Shown: one piece after another, positions 12,417-18,155 of the stretch
Layout of the letters: the number at the start of each line of letters is the position of its first letter
Numbering within the stretch: position 1 is the first letter of the stretch
Assembly (NCBI GenBank): GCA_900314365.1
Contig: OMVH01000266.1
Coordinates: forward strand, 1-18,155
Source of the DNA: an uncultured Prevotella sp.
Lineage (GTDB): Bacteria > Bacteroidota > Bacteroidia > Bacteroidales > Bacteroidaceae
Direction: 5' to 3'
DNA: 18,155 nucleotides
The notes under the pieces: generated by a model
Told to the model about the DNA's origin: nothing
The model's database searches: none
The model's input: only the letters and a program-made list of their open reading frames with translations
Position numbers and translations under genes: made by a program

Positions 12417-14348
12417 TTATATGTCGTGTTGTTGCAGTTGCTGGATGTAGTCGTAGAGCTTCTTGTAGAAGGGATGGCGGGTCATGGTGGATGCGTCGCC
12501 GAGAATGATGAGCTTCATCCGGGCGCGCGTCATCGCCACGTTCATGCGCCGCAGGTCGCGCAGGAATCCTATTTGCCCCTCATCGTTGGAGCGCACCAGA
12601 GAGATGACAATGATGTCGCGCTCCTGCCCTTGAAAACCGTCGACCGTGTTGACAGAGATAAGTTTCCTGAAGGGCTTGAAAAATTCCTCGCGTCGCAGTT
12701 GCTGCCTGAGATACTGCACTTGTGCGCGATAGGGCGAGATGACACCGACGTCGATCTGCTCCTCTAAGATGCGGAGCTTTCCAATCTTTGTGAAGTAGGC
12801 TCGCAGTGTGTCAAGGGTCAGTCTGGCCTCACCTTTGTTGACACGGCCGAAGCTCTCTCCGACAAACTGTTCGCGGAAGCTTTCTTCGTCGGGCCCGAAA
12901 TCTTGCTGGCTGGTGTCAATCCACTGGATGGGGATGTCGAAGTCGAGTATGCCACGGGAGCGTATCTGCGGTGCACTCACCACTTCGCCATGATAGAACC
13001 AGTTGCTTGAGAATCGCATTATCTGCTCGTTCATGCGGTACTGCACCTTGAGGAGCGTCACCACCTCGGGCTTGTTCTCCACAATGCGCTCCATGAGCGT
13101 CTTTCCCAGTCCCCCCTTCAAAGCCGCGATGCTTTTTACGGTAGGTGGCAGCTGACAGTGGTCGCCGGCAAGGATGACTCTCGTGACGCGACGTATGGGA
13201 ATCCAGCAGGCGGCTTCTAAAGCCTGAGCCGCCTCGTCGATGAAGAGAGTGCCGAACTTCTGTCCTTCCAACAGTCTGTTGGCTGAACCAGTGAGTGTGG
13301 AAGCTATGACGCGGGCTTCGCCGAAGAGCTCCGAACGGATGCGCAGTTCCAGTTCCACAGCCCGGCTCTTGAGGCGTTCCATCTTCTGATGCCAGTTCTC
13401 GCGTCCGTGTTTGTGGTTCTGTCTGAGTTCACGTATGGCTCTGCGGATAGCCCATAGCTGCGGGTAGTCGGGGTGGTCTTCGAAGCGTCGCTCGTAGGTG
13501 AACGAGAGCATCTTGTCGTTCACTCTCGTCGGGTTGCCTATACGCAGCACGTTGACTCCCCGGTCGACAAGGCGTTCCGAAATCCAGTCAACAGCCATAT
13601 TGCTCTGTGCGCATACGAGCACCTGCGATTCGCGGTTGAGCGTCTCGTAGATGGCTTCCACGAGTGTTGTAGTCTTTCCTGTGCCCGGAGGTCCGTGTAC
13701 CACCATCACGTCCTTGGCCCACAGCACCTCGTTGACCGCCTTTTCCTGAGTGGGGTTCAACCAGGGAAAAGTCATTGGGGCGAACGAAAAGCGGGCTGCG
13801 GGCTGATGGGAATAGAAGAGGTCGCGCAGATAGGCCAACCGGTTGCCGCGAGCTTTCATTACCCGGTCGAGCGCTTCGAACATCAGCCGGTAACTGGACT
13901 CATCGAAGAAGAGCTGTACGCCCACATTGGAGGCTGTCTGAAGTTCGAGCGCCTGCCCGTTATCAGGCACTGCCACTACCATGCGGTCGTCCTCCACGTA
14001 AGACACTGTACCTGTGAAGTTGAAGTAGTGGATGGCAGTCTGCCGCTGTCCGGATGAGGAGGCGGGGAGCGTATCGGAAGTATGGAAGAAGACCACAGGC
14101 TTGCCAAACTCGAAGTTGTGCTCGATGTCGTTGTCCGTGGTTCTGAACACCTCTACGACCAATTGATTGAGAGAGTTGTAGTAGCTTTTCCCTACTTTGA
14201 GCGGGAACCATGCGTCGCCTCTTTTCACCTTCCGTTCCAGTCCCATTGATTGGGTTTGCTTGCGGAAGGCATCCTTTTCGGTGGCGTATTCGAGCTGTAA
14301 GAGCAGCTTTTGTCGCTGCAACTCTTCTATGGCACTTGGTTGGTTCAT
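12417..14348 (-). CDS. SF1B Upf1-like DNA/RNA helicase
   Basis: This 643-residue ATPase belongs to the Upf1/IGHMBP2/Dna2 branch of superfamily 1. Residues 1-190 form an N-terminal beta-barrel-like region and stalk. The motor domain shows the Q-type PTQEKAV at 199-205, Walker A GPPGTGKT at 219-226, motif II DEAA at 371-374, motif III GDHCQLPP at 395-402, motif IV-region QYRMN at 436-440, motif V VDGFQGQERD at 569-578 and motif VI NVAMTRAR at 603-610. All ATPase residues appear intact. It should translocate 5' to 3' on single-stranded nucleic acid; the cellular role in bacteria is not settled. No nuclease domain is fused. The ATG at 14348 is only about 5 nt from the promoter -7 box, so the mRNA may be leaderless. 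Two further genes follow at 27-28 nt. Confidence 0.92.
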   Translation of the reverse strand: MNQPSAIEELQRQKLLLQLEYATEKDAFRKQTQSMGLERKVKRGDAWFPLKVGKSYYNSLNQLVVEVFRTTDNDIEHNFEFGKPVVFFHTSDTLPASSSGQRQTAIHYFNFTGTVSYVEDDRMVVAVPDNGQALELQTASNVGVQLFFDESSYRLMFEALDRVMKARGNRLAYLRDLFYSHQPAARFSFAPMTFPWLNPTQEKAVNEVLWAKDVMVVHGPPGTGKTTTLVEAIYETLNRESQVLVCAQSNMAVDWISERLVDRGVNVLRIGNPTRVNDKMLSFTYERRFEDHPDYPQLWAIRRAIRELRQNHKHGRENWHQKMERLKSRAVELELRIRSELFGEARVIASTLTGSANRLLEGQKFGTLFIDEAAQALEAACWIPIRRVTRVILAGDHCQLPPTVKSIAALKGGLGKTLMERIVENKPEVVTLLKVQYRMNEQIMRFSSNWFYHGEVVSAPQIRSRGILDFDIPIQWIDTSQQDFGPDEESFREQFVGESFGRVNKGEARLTLDTLRAYFTKIGKLRILEEQIDVGVISPYRAQVQYLRQQLRREEFFKPFRKLISVNTVDGFQGQERDIIVISLVRSNDEGQIGFLRDLRRMNVAMTRARMKLIILGDASTMTRHPFYKKLYDYIQQLQQHDI

Positions 14349-14353
14349 GTTTG

Positions 14354-14384
14354 CAAAGGTAGTGCAAACGAGGGGAACGACAAA
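14354..14384 (-). promoter_or_regulatory. Helicase promoter built on repeat unit 1
   Basis: On the minus strand TTTG (14384-14381), a 19-nt spacer and TACCTTTG (14361-14354) form a full Bacteroidota promoter. The -33 element is the inner edge of the 26-bp palindrome in repeat unit 1. The -7 box sits just outside the array. Only 5 nt separate the -7 box from the ATG. Confidence 0.78.
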
Positions 14385-14592
14385 GAAAAAGCGCGCTTTT
14401 TCTTTGTCACTCCCGAGTGCCGCCTACCTTGGCGCGGAAAGCGCAAAGCTTGCAAACGAGGGGAACGACAAAGAAAAAGCGCGCTTTTTCTTTGTCACTC
14501 CCGAGTGCCGCCTACCTTGGCGCGGAAAGCGCAAAGCTTGCAAACGAGGGGAACGACAAAGAAAAAGCGCGCTTTTTCTCCATTACTCCTGA
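14363..14592. repeat. 88-bp tandem repeat array, about 2.6 units
   Basis: Units start at 14363, 14451 and 14539 (TGCAAACGAGGGGAACGAC), an exact 88-bp period. Units 1 and 2 appear identical; unit 3 diverges after about 42 bp. Each contains a palindrome with arms CAAAGAAAAAGCG: complete 26-bp forms at 14381-14406 and 14469-14494, and a truncated one from 14557. A second array of the same period and related sequence is at 17741-17868. The array lies between the GH32 stop and the helicase promoter. The GC core with flanking A and T tracts could act as serial bidirectional terminators. The unit junctions GCAAAGCTTGCAAACG resemble a damaged copy of the true -7 region GCAAAGGTAGTGCAAACG. Confidence 0.93.
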
Positions 14593-14625
14593 TGCGAAGA
14601 TTCCGTAACGATAGGCTACAGACGG

Positions 14626-16362
14626 TTAGATTCTGAGTATTTTCGCCTTAGCCCCTTTCACCGACAGGCGGTTATAGGGTGTGGTTGGAAAAACGAGGTT
14701 AGTCAAGGCAAATTTTCCATCGGCGTCGAACACCTCGATGCTGCTCTTGTCGATGAAGATGAGTACGCGGCTTAATTTACCATGAGTGGGTGCTGTCGTC
14801 ACCGCCGGGAAGGCATCGCTGAAGTCGGTTTGCCCGCTCTTCATACGGTCGACTGAGAAGCTTTGCTCGCTGGCGTCGTAACGCATCACCACGCCCTCGC
14901 CCTTGCCGTTGGACAGCTCGATGGTGACGTTGGGGCGCAGACGGCTCACCTCGACCATACAAGCCTCGCTGAGTTTGGCTACAGGCTTGTTGAAGGCCTC
15001 GAGCACCTCGGGTGACGGCTTTACGCTGACATAATACTCACCGCCGTCGGTAAAGAGTCCGAGGTCGCGTGGAATGGAGTTGGCCGATCGGTATTGTATC
15101 GTGGGGACGGTGGCAGCATACTGCCAGTTGCTCATCCAGGCCAGGGCAACGTGCCGGCCGTTTGGAGCTCCACTGAAAGTGACGGTTGCATAGTGGTCCT
15201 TGCCGTAGTCCATCCACTTTGTCACCTCCGGCTTGCTCTCACAGCTGAACTGATGACCATCCCACTTGCCGACAAAGTACTGTGTGGCCGACCCGCCGTA
15301 AGGGCCTCCAGGGTTGATGTTGCAAATGAGCACCCACTTGCCATTCGGCATTCTAAGCAGGTCGGGGCACTCCCATACACCTTTGTGGCAACCATAGCCT
15401 TCGCCGAAGCTGCTCTCATATTTCCAGTGCTTCAAGTCCTTCGAAGAGTAGAAGTTCATCTTCTGTCCAGTTGCCATCACGAGATTCCACTCTTGTGTGT
15501 CGTCGTTCCACAGCATTTTCGGGTCGCGGAAGTCGGGCTCCTTAGCCGTGAGCACAGGATTACCTTCATATTTCGTGAAGGTTGTCCCTCCGTCGTTGCT
15601 GTAGGCGAGGCTCTGTGTCTGGTTCTCCCGTGCCGAGGTGTACATAGCCACGATGGCATTCTTGCCGAAACCTGCTGTGTTGGCACTATCTACGATGGCC
15701 GAGCCGCTGAACACCGTACCAAGGGCATCGGGCAGTATAGCTTCCGGCTTGTGGGTCCAGTGGATAAGGTCGCGGCTGACCGAGTGCCCCCACGTCATAT
15801 TGCCCCACATGGAGCCGTATGGATTGTACTGGAAATACAGGTGCCACACGCCCTCTTTATAGAACATGCCATTGGGATCGTTCATCCATCCCCACGCAGG
15901 TGTGTGGTGGTATTGTGGCCGCAACTGTTCGCGGTTGGTGGTGTCGAAGGAGTCGCTCAGCTTCATCAGCTTCCAGCAACTGTAGGCCTCGATGTTTCCC
16001 ACCGTGCGGTAGTTGCCTGTGAACACCAAGTCAAGCAGAAGTTCGCCCTTGCCATATTGGCTGAGGTCGAGCGGCACGAAGTAGTCGGGCTTGCCCGTGG
16101 CCAGCCTGATGTCGATACTCGCATTGGCGTGTCCGTCTTTGATGACGCGCATCTTCGACTCGCTTTCCTTTTCTTCCACGGGCAGCAGAAGATAACGCTT
16201 GTCGGGAGTGACGCGCAGCATGGCGTGGGTGCCGGAGATTATCTGCGGTGTAAGGGGGTGGCTGTTAGACGACTGCTGTGTGCCCATCGATTGGGGCTGC
16301 TGGGCTGAAGCCTGACCGAGCGTCAAGGTCAACAGACAAATTGTGAGGCATATCTTTTTCAT
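14626..16362 (-). CDS. Secreted GH32 fructan hydrolase (levanase/inulinase type)
   Basis: This 578-residue enzyme has a signal peptide (about 1-20, ASA then QQ). An extra N-terminal beta domain (about 40-145, of the kind found in Bacteroidota fructanases) precedes the five-bladed GH32 propeller (about 150-435) and a C-terminal beta-sandwich (about 440-575). The catalytic residues fit the family: nucleophile D162 in GWMNDPNG, D280 in FRDPK and acid/base E331 in WECPDL. It should hydrolyse beta-fructans such as levan or inulin; endo or exo mode is not readable. I chose the ATG at 16360-16362 because it opens a proper signal peptide. The frame is open to 16494, but that stretch encodes a susD-type C-terminus in another frame. 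No susC, complete susD or sensor gene is left, and no promoter is visible between the glycosyltransferase gene and this one. Confidence 0.92.
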   Translation of the reverse strand: MKKICLTICLLTLTLGQASAQQPQSMGTQQSSNSHPLTPQIISGTHAMLRVTPDKRYLLLPVEEKESESKMRVIKDGHANASIDIRLATGKPDYFVPLDLSQYGKGELLLDLVFTGNYRTVGNIEAYSCWKLMKLSDSFDTTNREQLRPQYHHTPAWGWMNDPNGMFYKEGVWHLYFQYNPYGSMWGNMTWGHSVSRDLIHWTHKPEAILPDALGTVFSGSAIVDSANTAGFGKNAIVAMYTSARENQTQSLAYSNDGGTTFTKYEGNPVLTAKEPDFRDPKMLWNDDTQEWNLVMATGQKMNFYSSKDLKHWKYESSFGEGYGCHKGVWECPDLLRMPNGKWVLICNINPGGPYGGSATQYFVGKWDGHQFSCESKPEVTKWMDYGKDHYATVTFSGAPNGRHVALAWMSNWQYAATVPTIQYRSANSIPRDLGLFTDGGEYYVSVKPSPEVLEAFNKPVAKLSEACMVEVSRLRPNVTIELSNGKGEGVVMRYDASEQSFSVDRMKSGQTDFSDAFPAVTTAPTHGKLSRVLIFIDKSSIEVFDADGKFALTNLVFPTTPYNRLSVKGAKAKILRI

Positions 16363-16375
16363 GAGCGGTGTTGTG

Positions 16376-16486
16376 TTATTTGAAGCTTGCGTAGCCAGGA
16401 TTCTGCGTGTAAGCGCCGTTGGGGAGATAGTACTGTGTGATGGAGATGGGCAGGTACTCGTTCTCGCTTGCAGTGAACTGAACATA
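16376..16486 (-). pseudogene. SusD/RagB-family C-terminal remnant
   Basis: The frame ending in TAA at 16376-16378 encodes 36 residues that run YVQFTASENEYLPISI, then TQYYLPNGAYTQNPGY and ASFK. An ending with LPI...TQNPGY is the hallmark of SusD-type outer-membrane glycan-binding lipoproteins. An in-frame TAG at 16487-16489 and the glycosyltransferase gene beyond leave no room for the other roughly 500 residues. The stop lies 13 nt before the GH32 start, which is normal spacing for a susD gene followed by a hydrolase in a polysaccharide utilisation locus. This is therefore the scar of a deletion that removed susC and nearly all of susD. Assignment is by motif and context only. Confidence 0.82.
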
Positions 16487-16550
16487 CTATGCACTTGGAA
16501 CTAAGATGTTATTCGACAAAATCTTTTTGATAGCGTCTGTGGTGGCATCT

Positions 16551-17621
16551 TCATTTCAGCCCCACGGTCTTCTTCACCCTGTTAGCTATGGCTTTTCCGA
16601 TAACATCGAAATGGCCATAGCGCAGGTTGTAGGCCAACTCTTCTAACGAGCGTCCCACCTTTATCCAAGGATGGTTGAGGGCATAAGCACGATAGACACT
16701 CTCCTTATAGGCCGTATTCTCCATTACAAAATGCGGATGATGTAGAGGAAAATCAAGCTCGAAGCGCTTCATCGTGAACATGCGGCGCAGTCGGCGGGGC
16801 ATGGTCTTGAAACTGGCCTGATAGTACGTGGCGTCAGTCGTGAGGCCGATGTTGTTGATTTGATTCTTCACTGGCATGGCAGCCAGACCGTTGTTCAGCA
16901 GCATTGAGGCCCAGAACACGGTCTCGTAGTAAGGCACCCCCGTAGCTCTGTGACGGCGGCACTCGTCGATGAAGCCCTTGAAATAGCCGCGGTCCTTAAT
17001 CAACCTTTCTATGCGCTGCACATCCTCCGGTGAGTCGAGCCAACTGTATCCGGCATCCCATGTATCCACAACACGAAGCCAGGAAGCCCATCCCCAAATG
17101 CTGAACACGCTGGTGAAGAAATAGTCGGCAGACACCCCGGGAGTCACCTCGTCGGTATTGAATCCCGAAATCATCCACACGCGACTGTCATCGGCATAGC
17201 GGTCGAGAAGCTCCTTGCAGAAAGGGAAAAATGATTGTGACGGCACATCATCATCCTCGAGCACAATGCAACGATCGACCTTCGAGAAAGCCCATTTCTG
17301 CGACAGATACTCCGAGGGATCACAACCAAAGTTCTTTTCCTGGTAGAGACGGCTGACTTCACACTGCCAGTCAATCTCCGCATCCGCACAAATAGCGCGG
17401 CATGCCTCCACACCTGCGACATCGCGTTCACCGCGTGCTCCGTCCTGATAGAGGAAAAGATGCGAGGGACGCGCCTTCTTTACCTCTTCGAACACCCGTC
17501 TGAAAGTGGAGGGACGATTGAAGAAGATTAGCAGAACGGCCACGTCGGTCTTGTACGGCTTGAGGCTAACCGGCCGACGGGAAGTCTGGTCGCTGGTTGT
17601 AGATGTTGTGGACTGGTTCAT
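16551..17621 (-). CDS. GT2-like glycosyltransferase (GT-A fold)
   Basis: This 356-residue protein has no signal peptide or clear transmembrane segment and is probably cytoplasmic or peripheral. The GT-A fold marks are a first strand AVLLIFFNRPSTF (28-40), FLYQDGARGER (56-66), EKNFGCD at 95-101 and the metal-binding region VLEDDDVPSQSFF at 120-132. ISGFN and SIWGWASWLRVVD (about 173-187) also occur in proteins annotated as GT2-like or hemolytic protein HlpA-like, a name without solid functional support. The donor and acceptor are unknown; surface polysaccharide or glycoprotein glycosylation is plausible. Residues 1-22 are a Ser/Thr-rich, low-complexity lead. The gene has a repeat-linked promoter about 105 nt upstream and is followed by the susD remnant and GH32, which may now depend on its transcript. 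Confidence 0.83.
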   Translation of the reverse strand: MNQSTTSTTSDQTSRRPVSLKPYKTDVAVLLIFFNRPSTFRRVFEEVKKARPSHLFLYQDGARGERDVAGVEACRAICADAEIDWQCEVSRLYQEKNFGCDPSEYLSQKWAFSKVDRCIVLEDDDVPSQSFFPFCKELLDRYADDSRVWMISGFNTDEVTPGVSADYFFTSVFSIWGWASWLRVVDTWDAGYSWLDSPEDVQRIERLIKDRGYFKGFIDECRRHRATGVPYYETVFWASMLLNNGLAAMPVKNQINNIGLTTDATYYQASFKTMPRRLRRMFTMKRFELDFPLHHPHFVMENTAYKESVYRAYALNHPWIKVGRSLEELAYNLRYGHFDVIGKAIANRVKKTVGLK

Positions 17622-17731
17622 TCCTTCTGCTTTTTTGATTAGTGTCGTTTGACATAGGTATTACCGCACAGCGCTGCAGGAAAATGTAGCACACGATACG
17701 GAGCAAAGTGCCGGACACCTGCTGTCAAATG

Positions 17732-17762
17732 CAAAGATAGTGCAAACGAAAGGAACAGCAAA
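17732..17762 (-). promoter_or_regulatory. Glycosyltransferase promoter built on a repeat unit
   Basis: On the minus strand TTTG (17762-17759), a 19-nt spacer and TATCTTTG (17739-17732) form a full promoter. As at the helicase gene, the -33 element is the edge of a 26-bp palindrome and the -7 box is outside the array. The predicted leader is about 105 nt. Confidence 0.75.
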
Positions 17763-17868
17763 GAAAAAGCGCGCTTTTTCTTTGATACTCCTGAGTGCCG
17801 CCTATCCTTCTTGCCGAAAGGCAAAAAGTGCAAACGAAAGGAACAGCAAAGAAAAAGCGCGCTTTTTG
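17741..17868. repeat. 88-bp repeat array, second locus, about 1.45 units
   Basis: Units start at 17741 and 17829 (TGCAAACGAAAGGAACAGC), again an 88-bp period. The complete palindrome is at 17759-17784 and a shortened one begins at 17847. The sequence is related to the array at 14363-14592 over the whole unit (TGCAAACGA, GGAAC, the palindrome, ACTCC-GAGTGCCGCCTA) but diverged in the last 25 bp. It lies upstream of the glycosyltransferase gene in the same orientation relative to it. Confidence 0.9.
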
Positions 17869-17894
17869 CTCTTCAGACCCACACCTTTGGTGTC

Positions 17895-18076
17895 AAGCCA
17901 GTCCATGACGAAAATCGCTAAAGCGTAAAATTGCGCTTGCGCGCATAAAATTTTATGGCTGATCGCTTCAAATCAGTTTCTTCAAAGCGCTTTGGGCAGA
18001 AGAAGGATGCACTTATTATTTTATGCACCAGGAGGTGCAATTTTACGCGACAGCGATTTTCGTCATGGACAGGCTT
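17895..18076. repeat. 182-bp imperfect palindrome
   Basis: The arms 17901-17934 and 18037-18070 pair at 31 of 34 positions (GTCCATGACGAAAATCGCT with AGCGATTTTCGTCATGGAC). AAGCC/GGCTT continues them outward and GCATAAAAT/ATTTTATGC inward. The inner right block is the ATTTTATGCACC...GGTGCAATTTT motif also found at 751-776. No gene is inside. It may be a decayed mobile palindromic element or a structured RNA. Confidence 0.75.
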
Positions 18077-18090
18077 TGGCCCCGCAGGGG

Positions 18091-18155
18091 TGAGGAACAA
18101 CCTGTGGGATAGCCGTCGAGCTTGCTCGTAAGGCTATCCCACAGGTTGAGCCTCA
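18091..18155. repeat. Stem-loop at the window edge
   Basis: Arms 18091-18114 and 18132-18155 pair over 24 bp with two mismatches (core CAACCTGTGGGATAGCC). The loop holds CGAGC-TT-GCTCG. It ends exactly at the window edge, so the element may extend further. The nested architecture is like the elements at 1810-1940 and 2608-2740. Confidence 0.75.

Noticed and set aside
14363..14592. CRISPR array from regularly spaced repeats
   Set aside because: The whole 88-bp unit repeats, including what would be the spacer, and no cas genes are present.
14197..14636. Plus-strand reading frames through the 88-bp repeats encoding a repetitive protein
   Set aside because: They arise because the repeat happens to be open in several frames. 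They overlap the helicase start, lack a promoter and show no protein-like composition.
15094..16308. Long plus-strand frame opposite GH32
   Set aside because: It is antisense to a gene with intact catalytic motifs and has no recognisable motifs of its own. The same reasoning removes the long antisense frames at 9779-10912, 10955-11935, 8348-9019, 4075-4611, 3000-3686 and 13473-14057.
16363..16494. Upstream start for the GH32 protein, adding 44 residues
   Set aside because: The extension would put Ser/Thr-rich sequence ahead of a clear signal peptide and overlaps the susD-type C-terminus in another frame.

Overview
The window looks like a piece of a Bacteroidota chromosome, most likely Prevotellaceae (Prevotella in the broad sense). 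The genus is inference. It rests on Bacteroidota-type promoters (TTTG, about 19-20 nt, then TAnnTTTG) in front of several genes, weak Shine-Dalgarno sites, a FecI-like ECF sigma factor, a PafA-type alkaline phosphatase, GH33/GH43/GH32 glycan hydrolases and the 3' end of a susD-type gene. I saw no rRNA, tRNA, transposase, integrase or CRISPR array.

Positions 1-3070 are gene-poor and rich in repeats. They hold one small intact GxxExxY-family gene (minus strand), the broken C-terminal half of a second one (plus strand), three copies of a 90-150 bp dispersed repeat (two direct, one inverted), a three-copy 22-bp tandem repeat and long palindromes. Two palindromes of almost equal size (131 and 133 bp) bracket the intact GxxExxY gene.

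Positions 3075-5833 (plus strand) carry an ECF sigma factor followed closely by a secreted GH33 sialidase, then a separately transcribed small outer-membrane beta-barrel protein. Positions 6012-6908 (minus) are a greA-HIT operon with a terminator-like hairpin in the greA leader. Positions 7208-7849 (plus) hold a perfect 14-bp palindrome against a strong promoter, a predicted transcript of about 65 nt that ends at a terminator, and then a Fur-family regulator with its own possible promoter. A GDP-mannose pyrophosphorylase (minus) and a PafA-like alkaline phosphatase (plus) are divergent.

Positions 10976-17621 are all minus strand. In transcription order they are a GT2-like glycosyltransferase, a 36-codon susD 3' remnant, a GH32 fructan hydrolase, an array of 88-bp repeats that doubles as terminator cluster and promoter, an SF1 Upf1-like helicase, a small helical protein of unknown function and a GH43 hydrolase. 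The susD remnant 13 nt upstream of the GH32 start indicates that a fructan utilisation locus has decayed here and left the hydrolase behind.

The most interesting structure is the 88-bp repeat. It occurs at two loci 3.2 kb apart, each time directly upstream of a minus-strand gene. Each unit carries a perfect 26-bp palindrome or a truncated form of it, and the gene-proximal palindrome supplies the -33 element of a promoter whose -7 box lies just outside the array. The window ends in a 182-bp imperfect palindrome and a further hairpin.
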